DNA from: Streptomyces sp. CG 926
Lineage (GTDB): Bacteria > Actinomycetota > Actinomycetes > Streptomycetales > Streptomycetaceae
Assembly: GCF_003148825.1 (NCBI RefSeq)
Contig: NZ_QGGZ01000009.1
Span: 359,899 to 423,898, forward strand
Length of the DNA: 64,000 nucleotides
Reading direction: 5' to 3'
A program made the translations under genes and the position numbers. The notes below the pieces were generated by a model. It searched no databases, was not told the origin of the DNA, and saw nothing but the letters and a program-made list of their open reading frames with translations. Shown piece after piece: positions 57,701 to 64,000 of this stretch (position 1 is the stretch's first letter; every line of letters begins with the position of its first letter).

Positions 57701-60700
57701 TCGAAGAACGCCGCGTCGAAGTCGGCGGCCTCGGCCAGGAAGGCGCCCTGGCGCGCCGAGCCCGACTCCGCGATGAAGTCGTTCATGGCCAGACCCTGCC
57801 AGCCGCGATCGGCCGGGAAGTCCGTCATCTCGTCGCGGTTCTCGACGAGGAGCTGCCAGAGGTCCTCCGGGCCGCGCACCCCGCCGGGGAACCGGCAGGC
57901 CATGCCGACGATCACGATCGGATCGTCGTCCGTCGTCCGCAGGACCGGCGGAGCGGCGGCCGCGGTACTGCCGTCGAAGAGCTGCTCGTGCAGGTGGTTG
58001 GCGATGCGCTGCGGGGTGGGGTAGTCGAAGACGATGGTGGCGGGGAACCGCAGTCCGGTCGCCGCGTTGAGCCGGTTGCGCAGCTCCATGGCGGTCAGCG
58101 AGTCGAAGCCGAGGTCCCGGAAGGGCCGGTGTGCCGTGATCTCGTCCGTGGTCTGGTGCGTCAGCACGGCCGCGGCTTCGGTGCGTACGAGTTCCAGCAG
58201 ACGGTCGTGCTGTTCCGGAACGGTGAGTCCGGCGAGGCCCTCGCGCAGTGCGGAGCCGGACGACTCGTCCTCGGTCGGTACGACGGCGTCCTCGCTCAGG
58301 ACGCGGGCCACCTCGGGGATGTCCTCGATGAGCGGGCGTCGGCGGGCCATGGTGTAGCCGGGGGTGAAGCGTTCCCAGTCCATGTCCGTGACGGTCAGCG
58401 CGGTCTCGTCCTGCTCGATGGCCTGCCGCAACGCCTCGATGGCCAGGGCCGGGTCCATCTGTCCGACGCCGCGCCGCGACAGTTGCTCGGCGGTGCCGTC
58501 GACCGCCATGCCGGTGTCCTGCCAGCCGCCCCAGGAGACGGAGGTCGCGGTCAGACCGCGACTGCGGCGGTCCCAGGCCAGACCGTCCAGGTAGGCGTTG
58601 GCGGCGGCGTACGCGCCCGTCCCCGCGCTGCCCCAGACGGCGGCGCCGGAGGAGAACAGCACGAACGCGTCCAGCGGCAGGTCGGCGGTCAGGGAGTCGA
58701 GGTGACGTGCGCCCTGGACCTTGGCGGAGAAGATGTCGTCGAAGTGTTCGGGGGTGGCCAGGGCGAGTTCGGCGTAGCCGGATATGCCGGCGGTGTGGAA
58801 GACGGCGGTCAGCGGGTGGTCGGCCGGAACGGCTTCGATGATGGCCGCGAGGGCGTCGCGGTCGGTGACGTCACACGCCACGACCGACACCTCCGCGCCC
58901 AGCCCCCGCAGCTCGGCCGCGAGCTCTGCCGCGCCTTCGGCCGCCTCACCGCGACGGCTGAGCAGCAGGAGATGCTCCGCACCGTCCTTCGCCAGCCAAC
59001 GCGCCAGATGCGCACCGATACCACCGGTACCACCGGTGATCAGCACCGTGCCCCGCGGATTCCACTCCCGGACCGGAACGGGGCTGCCGCCCAGGGGCGC
59101 ACGGACCAGACGGCGGGCGTACGCGCCCGACGACCGCACCGCGACCTGGTCCTCACCCTCGCCCGCGGCGAGCACACCGGTGAACCCGGCAGCCACCCGC
59201 TCGTCCCACACGAGAGGAACGTCGACCAGACCACCCCACGTACCAGGCTGCTCCAGACCAGCCACCTGACCCAGCGCCCACAGCTGCGTCTGTACGGGGC
59301 TGACCGGATCGGCCGATCCGACGGACGCGGCGCCCTTGGTCAGCGCCCAGAGCCGGCCCGTCACGGAGGCATCGGCCAGGCCCTGGAGCAGGGCCAGTGT
59401 CGCCGTTACAGCAGAGTCCTCGTCCCAGCCGAGGAGGGACACGACGCCTTGCACGTCGGGAGTCTCCGCGAGCCGTGCGGCCAACGCCGCACGGTCGAGA
59501 CCGGAACCGACCGCGATGGAGGTCACCTCGGCGCCGGCCGCCGCGAGGGCGTCCCGGACCTCCTCCACCGGAGCCCCACCACCCGGCGTCACCAGCAGCC
59601 ACGCACCCGACAGACGACCGGAGGTGGGCACCGTGACCGAACGCCACACCGTGCGGTACCGCCACGAGTCCAGAACGGAACGCTCACGACGGCCCTTGCG
59701 CCACGCCGACAGCGCCGGAACCACCGGCTCCCACGCATCGACCGCACCGCCGTCGACCAGCTCCGCCACACCCGCCGCGTCCACGCGCTCCACCGCACCC
59801 CAGAACGCGGCGTCGACAGGATCGGCGGCGGCTTCCGCCACCGGTGCCACGACGTCCGCGATCCAGTAGCGCTGGTGCTGGAAGGCGTAGGTGGGAAGAT
59901 CGACCCGGCCCGCCCCGGAGCCGGTGAACAGCTGGTTCCAGTCGACCTGGGCACCGGCCACGTAGGCCTCGGCCAGCGAGGTCAGGAAACGCTGCGCACC
60001 GCCTTCCTCACGGCGCAGCGAACCGATGGCGGCCCCGGCGCCCAGCACGCTCTCCTGCGTCTCCTGGATCGCCATGGTCAGCACCGGGTGCGGGCTCGAC
60101 TCGACGAAGACGCCGTATTCCTGTTCGGCCAGCAGGCGGGTGACCGGCTCGAACTGGACCCGCTCGCGCAGGTTCCGTACCCAGTACCCGGCATCCAGAC
60201 CGGCCGTGTCCATCCGCTCACCCGACACCGTCGAATAGAAGGCGACGGGCGAGGACGTCGGCCGGATGTCGGCGAGTTCCCGCAGGAGGTCCTCATTCAG
60301 GACATCCACCTGCGCCGAATGCGACGCGTAATCCACCGCGATACGACGCGCCCGCACACCCTCCGCCTCACACGAGGCAAGGAGCGCGTCCAGAGCGTCC
60401 GGCTCGCCCGACACCACCACAGAAGCAGGCCCGTTGACCGCGGCCACTCCGATGCGACCGTCGAAGGGAGCGATCCGCTCTTCCACCTCCGACACCGGGA
60501 GGGACACCGAGACCATGCCGCCCTTGCCGGACAGCTTCTCCAACACCAGGCGGGAGCGCACCGCGGCCACCCGGGCGCCGTCCTCCAGGGACAGACCACC
60601 GGCGACGCACGCGGCGGCGACCTCGCCCTGCGAGTGGCCGATCACCGCGGCCGGCTCCACACCGAAGGAACGCCACACCGCGGCGAGGGACACCATCACG

Positions 60701-62613
60701 GCCCACAGCACCGGCTGGACCACGTCCACCCGGGCCCACAGCGGATCGTCCGCCTCACGGAACACGACGTCCCGCAGCGACCAGTCGACCAGCGGCGACA
60801 GGGCCCGCTCGCACGCCTCCATCGAGTCCGCGAACACCGCGGACGCATCCCACAGCTCACGGCCCATACCGACCCACTGCGAACCCTGACCCGGGAACAC
60901 GAACACCACACCACTGCCGGCGTCTCCGGTACCCCGGACGAGGCCCGGCAGGTCGCGGCCCTCGGCCAGCGCCTCCAGTCCTTCCGGCAGCGTGCCGCCG
61001 GCCTCGGCGAAGAGCACGGCACGGTGGGCGAGCTGGGACCTCGAACTCAGCAGGGAGAAGCCGACGTCCGCGACGTCGAGGCCGTCCTCGGCCCGCAGGT
61101 GTTCCCGCAGGCGCGCCGCTTGGTCGCGCAGAGCGGCCTCGGTGTTGCCCGAGATCAGCCAGGGGAGCACGGCGGGCGAGGTGGACAGGGCCGGCGCGGC
61201 CTCGTCCACCGGCTGCGCTTCCACCGGCTCGGCCTCGGGGGCCTGCTCCAGGATGACGTGCGCGTTGGTACCGCTGATGCCGAACGAGGACACACCCGCA
61301 CGACGCGGACGACCCGTTTCCGGCCAGTCCTGCGTGGCGGTGAGGAGCTCCACCTCGCCTTCGGTCCAGTCGATCTGGGTGCTCGGATTCTCGGCGTGCA
61401 GGGTCTTGGGGAGTACCCCGTGCTGGAGTGCGAGCACGCTCTTGATGACACCGGCCACACCCGAGACCGCCTGGGTGTGCGCGATGTTGGACTTGAGGGA
61501 GCCGAGCCAGAGGGGGCGTCCGTCGTGCCGGTCCTTGCCGTAGGTGGCGAGCAGGGCCTGGGCCTCGATGGGGTCACCGAGCGTCGTGCCCGTACCGTGC
61601 GCCTCCACCATGTCCACGTCGGCGAGGGTCAGTCCGGCGTTGGCGACCGCCTGGCGGATCACCCGCTGCTGCGAGGGACCGTTCGGGGCACTCAGACCGT
61701 TCGACGCACCGTCCTGGTTGACCGCCGAACCCCGGATGACCGCGAGGACGGGGTGACCGTTGCGGCGCGCGTCCGAGAGCCGTTCGAGCAGGACGACCGC
61801 GGCGCCCTCGCCCCAGCCGATGCCGTCGGCCTCGTCGGAGAACGCCTTGCAGCGACCGTCCGCGGCCAGACCGCGCTGCCGGGCGAAGGTGACGAACGCC
61901 GAGGAGGTCGCCATCACCGCGACGCCGGCGGCGAGCGCCAGGGAACAGTCGCCCTGGCGCAGCGACTGGGCCGCGGAGTGCAGGGCGACCAGCGAGGACG
62001 AGCAGGCCGTGTCCACCGTGACGGCGGGGCCTTCCAGCCCGAGCACGTACGAGACGCGGCCGGACATGATGCTCGCCGAACCGCCGGTGATCGCGTATCC
62101 CTGGTCGGTCGGCGAGTTCATCAGCTTGACGGTGTGCTCGATGGCCGTACCGCCGACGAAGACGCCGGTACGGCTGCCCCGCAGGGACACCGGGTCGATA
62201 CCGGCCCGCTCCAGCGCCTCCCACGAGGTCTCCAGCAGCAGCCGCTGCTGGGGGTCCATGGTCATTGCCTCGCGCGGGGAGATGCCGAAGAACCCCGCGT
62301 CGAAGTCACCCGCGCCGTGCAGGAACGCACCCTCCCGGGTGTAGGTCGTCCCCGGGCGGTCGGGATCGCTGTCGAAGAGCGAGGAGAGGTCCCAGCCCCG
62401 GTCGTCCGGGAAACCCCCCACCGCGTCAACCCCGTTGACGACCATGTGCCACAGCTGTTCCGGCGAGTCCACGCCGCCTGGCAGCCGGCAGGCCATGCCG
62501 ACGACCGCCAGCGGCTCGCGTGCGCGGTCCTGGCTGTCTTGGAGCTGCTGACGAGTCTGCTGTAGTTCAGCCGTGACTCGACGCAGATAGGTACGGAGTT
62601 TGTCCTCGGTCAT
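51748..62613 (-). CDS. Type I modular PKS-C, two modules and terminal thioesterase
   Basis: 3,621 residues. An N-terminal docking coil (DKLRTYLRRVTAELQQTRQQL) precedes KS (about 33-457, Cys204), AT (Ser661, YASH 762-765: methylmalonyl), KR (structural part from about 920, catalytic part 1187-1380, Tyr1335, Trp in AAVWGS: A type) and ACP (Ser1505). The second module has KS (Cys1733), AT (Ser2186 in GHSIGE, HAFH 2282-2285: malonyl), DH (about 2460-2735, HAMLGTALLP and DAALQ), KR (LDD, B type, NYAAAN) and ACP (Ser3269). The thioesterase (about 3335-3621) has Ser3474 in GRSSGG, Asp3501 and His3598, spaced as in the DEBS TE. It is the last synthase of the line, leaving a 4-methyl-5-hydroxy-2-enoyl end that the TE lactonises or hydrolyses. 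Confidence 0.96.
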   Translation of the reverse strand: MTEDKLRTYLRRVTAELQQTRQQLQDSQDRAREPLAVVGMACRLPGGVDSPEQLWHMVVNGVDAVGGFPDDRGWDLSSLFDSDPDRPGTTYTREGAFLHGAGDFDAGFFGISPREAMTMDPQQRLLLETSWEALERAGIDPVSLRGSRTGVFVGGTAIEHTVKLMNSPTDQGYAITGGSASIMSGRVSYVLGLEGPAVTVDTACSSSLVALHSAAQSLRQGDCSLALAAGVAVMATSSAFVTFARQRGLAADGRCKAFSDEADGIGWGEGAAVVLLERLSDARRNGHPVLAVIRGSAVNQDGASNGLSAPNGPSQQRVIRQAVANAGLTLADVDMVEAHGTGTTLGDPIEAQALLATYGKDRHDGRPLWLGSLKSNIAHTQAVSGVAGVIKSVLALQHGVLPKTLHAENPSTQIDWTEGEVELLTATQDWPETGRPRRAGVSSFGISGTNAHVILEQAPEAEPVEAQPVDEAAPALSTSPAVLPWLISGNTEAALRDQAARLREHLRAEDGLDVADVGFSLLSSRSQLAHRAVLFAEAGGTLPEGLEALAEGRDLPGLVRGTGDAGSGVVFVFPGQGSQWVGMGRELWDASAVFADSMEACERALSPLVDWSLRDVVFREADDPLWARVDVVQPVLWAVMVSLAAVWRSFGVEPAAVIGHSQGEVAAACVAGGLSLEDGARVAAVRSRLVLEKLSGKGGMVSVSLPVSEVEERIAPFDGRIGVAAVNGPASVVVSGEPDALDALLASCEAEGVRARRIAVDYASHSAQVDVLNEDLLRELADIRPTSSPVAFYSTVSGERMDTAGLDAGYWVRNLRERVQFEPVTRLLAEQEYGVFVESSPHPVLTMAIQETQESVLGAGAAIGSLRREEGGAQRFLTSLAEAYVAGAQVDWNQLFTGSGAGRVDLPTYAFQHQRYWIADVVAPVAEAAADPVDAAFWGAVERVDAAGVAELVDGGAVDAWEPVVPALSAWRKGRRERSVLDSWRYRTVWRSVTVPTSGRLSGAWLLVTPGGGAPVEEVRDALAAAGAEVTSIAVGSGLDRAALAARLAETPDVQGVVSLLGWDEDSAVTATLALLQGLADASVTGRLWALTKGAASVGSADPVSPVQTQLWALGQVAGLEQPGTWGGLVDVPLVWDERVAAGFTGVLAAGEGEDQVAVRSSGAYARRLVRAPLGGSPVPVREWNPRGTVLITGGTGGIGAHLARWLAKDGAEHLLLLSRRGEAAEGAAELAAELRGLGAEVSVVACDVTDRDALAAIIEAVPADHPLTAVFHTAGISGYAELALATPEHFDDIFSAKVQGARHLDSLTADLPLDAFVLFSSGAAVWGSAGTGAYAAANAYLDGLAWDRRSRGLTATSVSWGGWQDTGMAVDGTAEQLSRRGVGQMDPALAIEALRQAIEQDETALTVTDMDWERFTPGYTMARRRPLIEDIPEVARVLSEDAVVPTEDESSGSALREGLAGLTVPEQHDRLLELVRTEAAAVLTHQTTDEITAHRPFRDLGFDSLTAMELRNRLNAATGLRFPATIVFDYPTPQRIANHLHEQLFDGSTAAAAPPVLRTTDDDPIVIVGMACRFPGGVRGPEDLWQLLVENRDEMTDFPADRGWQGLAMNDFIAESGSARQGAFLAEAADFDAAFFDISPREALSMDPQQRLLLEISWETLERAGYDPSALRGSRTGVFVGGTPQEYTTVLMSSTEAAGGYALTGASGSVMSGRVAYALGLEGPAVTVDTACSSSLVTLHLAAQALRNGECDLALAGGVTVMATPGAFVEFSRQGGLAGDGRAKAFAAAADGTGWGEGVGMLAVQRLSDAVRDGRPVLAVLRGSAVNSDGASNGLTAPNGPSQQRVIRQALASAGLGAADVDMLEAHGTGTALGDPIEAQALLATYGQDRPADRPLWLGSVKSNIGHTQYAAGVAGVIKSVLALKHSVLPKTLHVDEPTPQVDWSAGMVELLTGNREWPRTGRPRRAGVSAFGISGTNAHIILEQAPEDTGSAPQEPTADVAGSGEDAPVVPWVISARSEDGLRDQARRLADHLREQDVRPLDVGFSLAATRAKLEHRAVLVGADRDELLDRLAALAEGGSPAGAARGVAGDGRTAFLFTGQGAQRQGMGRELYDAYPVFAEAFDAVCAQLDTLLDQPVKDVVFADGSALSRTVFTQAGLFAFEVALYELVSSWGVRPDVLLGHSIGELAAAYVAGVWSLPDACRIVAARGRLMQALPSGGAMLAVQATYDELPELPDGVSVAAVNGPRSVVLSGDEEPVRALAGTFREQGRRTKELTVSHAFHSARMEPMLATFGEVLATAEFHAPRIPLVSNLTGEIAGDELTTPDYWVRHVRGTVRFADGVATAMSRGVDTFLELGPGGELTAMAEETLDHHGHTGTRATCVPALRRDQPEAASLALALGRIHAAGTPVDWKALFAGTGARTVGLPTYAFQHKRYWLDSMSATGGDPASIGLTATGHPLLGAGVALPESDGFLFTGRLSLAAQPWIGHHAMLGTALLPGTAFVELALRAGSQVGCELIDELTLEAPLVLGEQGGRAIQILVGGLDESGRRPISLYSRADGDGDDEQWTRHASGLLADGGAADTAPEPVTVWPPAGATEIPVEDFYPNLAEAGFAYGPVFQGLRALWDKDGELFAEVRLPEEADGEDSGYGVHPALLDAALQPLALGILGGTADREPIKGGMPFAWSGVRLHATHASVVRVHLAPAGRSEVSVLVTDDSGLPVATVDSLTMRDPALDQFIGSGSAPRQDSLFTLTWTPVPLGSREVSGEWAMLGFDPLSLRPRLVEAGLSGTPYLDPQSLLDTVESGTPAPAVVAMTCFGGDQGGVLAATHHAAHRVLETVQHWLSDERLAGSKLLLLTRGAVPVLDTDRTTDIGGAAVWGLVRTAQSEHPDRIVLIDLDDDAASYRALPAALGTGEPQLALRAGGASAPRLARNTKAPEGAGAFGPEGTVLITGGTGALGAVVARHLVAEHGVRHLVLASRSGADAPGAADLVAELGGLGAEVRVAACDVADRTALEALLADVPAGQPLTGVVHTAGVLDDATIESLTPERVDTVLRTKADAAWHLHELTRDAELRAFVLFSSAAGMLGSQGQGNYAAANSFLDALAAQRHEAGLAGTSLAWGWWEQPGGMGAELGRAERARMARGGVTAFTAETGMAAFDAALAVADEAVLVPMRLNTTVARPTGEQQVPPLLRGLVRAPQRRAARSDARATSRLHEQLAAAAGADRLSVLAELVRSEVAHVLGHSGAEAIEDGQGFAELGFDSLTSVELRNRLNELTGLRLASTVVFDHPTPAALAAELSEQLKGSVVAPAAAPAAPAAPAQQPEPAEAPADTSGIAVINGVEAMYRRAVEIGRLDIGHSVLRNSVDLRENFSDPADVRKGPGLVRLGAGEAFPKIIGFPSQSVWASNQELVALAEPLRGIRDVWSLMLPGFVTGEPVADSVDAAVAYAVRRIEELTEGTPFVLTGRSSGGRVAHEVTARLEERGIHPQGLVLIDSYLAGYDQTSYIVPVMEGKALELEKDFGRMTGNRLTAMSAYFALFEHWQPKEIKTPTLLVRASECFGVEPGEVGPPPEKWQAVWPLEHDAIDVPGNHYTMLEGNGDVTAAAIHEWLLAQR
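58786..59067 (-). repeat. KR direct repeat, copy in PKS-C module 1
   Basis: 282 bp matching 63719-64000 (offset 4,933) with about nine differences. It covers the NADPH-binding half of the KR (LITGGTGGIGAHLARWLAK...). A second matching patch follows the KR (58311-58420 against about 63238-63347). PKS-C module 1 and the last module of PKS-D are therefore sister modules. Confidence 0.9.
60240..60916 (-). repeat. AT-domain inverted repeat, right copy (PKS-C)
   Basis: Right-hand copy of the AT repeat at 46090-46760, in opposite orientation. The two copies bracket the 3' half of PKS-B, the P450 and most of PKS-C, about 13.5 kb. Confidence 0.9.
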
Positions 62614-62659
62614 CGTGAAACCCCACTCTGAAGCAATTGAAGGCCCGGCAGCTGTGTGT

Positions 62660-64000
62660 TCAGGACACGCCCAGGTCGCGGTCGATGAAGTCGAAGATCT
62701 CGTCGTCGGTGGCGGCTTCGAGATCGGTGGTGGAGTCCCTCTCGGTGGATCCGAGCTTGCTCATGAGGTCTCGCAGGTGTTCGACGATGTCCTCACGGGC
62801 CTGGGGGTCCGGTGCGACGCTGTCCAGCGCCTGGCCGATCCTGGCCAGCTCCCGCCTGATGTCCAGGACATCGGAGAGGTCGCCCTCTCCCCCCTTGGCG
62901 AGTTCGGCCAGGAGGTGGGTGGCGAGCCGCTGCGGGTTCGGGTGATCGAAGACGAGGGTGGCGGGCAGCCGCAGGCCGGTGGCCCGGTTCAGGCGGTTGC
63001 GCAGGTCCATCGCCGTCAGGGAGTCGAAGCCGAGCTCCTGGAACGGCCGGTTCGGGGTGATGTCGGCGGTCGACGCGTGGGACAGCACCTGGGCCGCCTC
63101 GCCGCGCACCAACGCCAACACCTGTGCGTGCCGTTCGCCGTCGGTCAGGCCGGCCAGACGAGCCTTCAGGTCTGCCCCGGCGGTCGCGTCCTCGGGCGTT
63201 TCCGCCGTGTCCTCGGTGTCGCCAAGGACGCGGGCCACCTCGGGGATGTCCTCGATGAGCGGGCGTCGGCGGGCCATGGCGTAGCCGGGGGTGAACAGCT
63301 CCCAGTCCATGTCCGTGACGGTCAGCGAGGTCTCGTCCTGCTCCAGGGCCTGCCGCAGGGCCAGGGTCGCCTGCGCGGGGTCGAGCAGGCGCACACCACG
63401 GCGCAGGAGCTGCTCGGCGTTGCCGTCCTGGGCCATCGCGGTGTCCTGCCAGCCGCCCCAGGAGACGGAGGTCGCGGTCAGACCGCGGGACCGGCGCTCG
63501 CGGGCCAGACCGTCCAGGAACGCGCCCGCGGCAGCGTTGGCGCCGTTGTTCGCGCTGCCCCAGACGGCGGCGCCGGAGGAGAACAGCACGAACGCGTCCA
63601 GCTCGACGCCCAGTTCGGACGTGATCTCGTCCAGGTGGCGCGCACCGCGCGTCCTGGCCGACAGCTGGCCGCCCAGTCCGGCCGCTTCGATTTCGTCCAG
63701 CGGGCCGTGCCCGGCGACGCCGGCGGTGTGGAAGACGGCGGTCAGCGGGTGGTCGGCCGGAACGGCTTCGATGATGGCTGCGAGGGCGTCGCGGTCGGTG
63801 ACGTCACACGCCACGACCGACACCTCGGCGCCCAGACCCCGCAGCTCGGCCGCAAGTTCTGCCGCGCCTTCGGCCGCCTCGCCACTACGGCTGAGCAGCA
63901 GGAGGTGCTCCGCACCGTCCTTCGCCAGCCAACGCGCCAGATGCGCACCGATACCACCGGTACCACCGGTGATCAGCACCGTGCCCCGCGGATTCCACTC
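62660..64000 (-). CDS. Type I modular PKS-D, 3' end only (inactive KR, ACP, docking tail)
   Basis: The frame is open to the right edge; only the last ~446 residues are visible. The KR begins with an intact LITGGTGGIGAHLAR nucleotide motif and the A-type Trp (AAVWGS). The catalytic block that reads GAYAAANAYLDG in PKS-C here reads GANAAAGAFLDG: Tyr is Asn (codon 63536-63538) and the conserved Asn is Gly (63524-63526). Reduction should be impossible, leaving a beta-keto group. The ACP (GFDSL, about 63015-63030) and a docking tail ending TDDEIFDFIDRDLG follow. It is 46 bp upstream of PKS-C and co-transcribed with it. Confidence 0.94.
   Translation of the reverse strand, partial: EWNPRGTVLITGGTGGIGAHLARWLAKDGAEHLLLLSRSGEAAEGAAELAAELRGLGAEVSVVACDVTDRDALAAIIEAVPADHPLTAVFHTAGVAGHGPLDEIEAAGLGGQLSARTRGARHLDEITSELGVELDAFVLFSSGAAVWGSANNGANAAAGAFLDGLARERRSRGLTATSVSWGGWQDTAMAQDGNAEQLLRRGVRLLDPAQATLALRQALEQDETSLTVTDMDWELFTPGYAMARRRPLIEDIPEVARVLGDTEDTAETPEDATAGADLKARLAGLTDGERHAQVLALVRGEAAQVLSHASTADITPNRPFQELGFDSLTAMDLRNRLNRATGLRLPATLVFDHPNPQRLATHLLAELAKGGEGDLSDVLDIRRELARIGQALDSVAPDPQAREDIVEHLRDLMSKLGSTERDSTTDLEAATDDEIFDFIDRDLGVS
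63719..64000 (-). repeat. KR direct repeat, copy in PKS-D
   Basis: Copy of 58786-59067 in the same orientation, running off the right edge, so the full repeat is longer than 282 bp. Homologous recombination between the copies would delete about 4.9 kb. Confidence 0.9.

Noticed and set aside
54892..62565. Very long plus-strand open frame (2,557 codons) opposite PKS-C
   Set aside because: It is antisense to well-conserved KS, AT, KR and DH motifs; its translation is low-complexity and Arg/Gly/Val-rich, as expected from the complementary frame of a high-GC gene.

Overview
The window is a high-GC actinobacterial chromosome segment, almost certainly Streptomyces. It carries the polar-growth coiled-coil pair Scy/FilP, the actinobacterial mismatch nuclease NucS, the ChiS/ChiR/ChiC chitinase locus and a complete F1Fo ATP synthase operon. 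As far as I remember it, this is the gene order of the S. coelicolor core (about SCO5397 down to SCO5366). No tRNA, rRNA, IS element, integrase or CRISPR array is visible.

Layout. (1) 1-4450: the 3' part of scy, then filP. (2) 4551-8448: two tandem, paralogous ABC exporter pairs (ATPase plus six-helix permease). (3) 8473-17585: mixed housekeeping and hypothetical genes: a small Cys/His protein, an LLM flavin oxidoreductase, an SCO5389-like protein, nucS, a membrane-anchored AAA-type ATPase with a Ser/Thr/Pro tail, a STAS protein, 3-hydroxybutyryl-CoA dehydrogenase, a PduO-type cobalamin adenosyltransferase and a membrane protein. (4) 17750-21610: chiS-chiR-chiC, with a recognisable direct-repeat promoter in front of chiC. 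(5) 21676-30063, minus strand: a DUF2550 protein and the atpIBEFHAGDC operon. (6) 30372-64000: a type I modular polyketide synthase (PKS) cluster abutting the upstream end of the atp operon.

The PKS cluster has two facing arms. A minus-strand pair (a small beta-barrel-like protein, then crotonyl-CoA carboxylase/reductase) diverges from the plus-strand genes PKS-A (two modules: malonyl KS-AT-DH-KR-ACP; methylmalonyl KS-AT-DH-ER-KR-ACP), PKS-B (one module: methylmalonyl KS-AT-DH-KR-ACP) and a cytochrome P450. Facing them on the minus strand are PKS-D (only its 3' end, with a KR lacking the catalytic Tyr) and PKS-C (methylmalonyl KS-AT-KR-ACP; malonyl KS-AT-DH-KR-ACP-TE). The thioesterase (TE) makes PKS-C the terminal synthase. 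Loading and early modules, sugar genes and regulators must lie to the right of the window. The modules predict an alpha,beta-unsaturated acyl terminus, a 4-methyl-5-hydroxy unit, further alkenes and one retained ketone; I could not match this to a known product with confidence.

Main discoveries. (a) A repeated promoter architecture, NAGGGGN-N6-TAGGGGN-N10/11-TAGCNT, lies in the correct orientation before each of the three visible transcription-unit starts of the cluster, pointing to a common pathway-specific activator. (b) A nearly identical AT-domain inverted repeat joins the two arms; recombination across it would invert about 13.5 kb and swap module ends in frame. (c) Two KR domains in PKS-A are about 99% identical over 586 bp and have a codon usage unlike their surroundings, indicating recent gene conversion. 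(d) The KR of PKS-D is catalytically dead by sequence.
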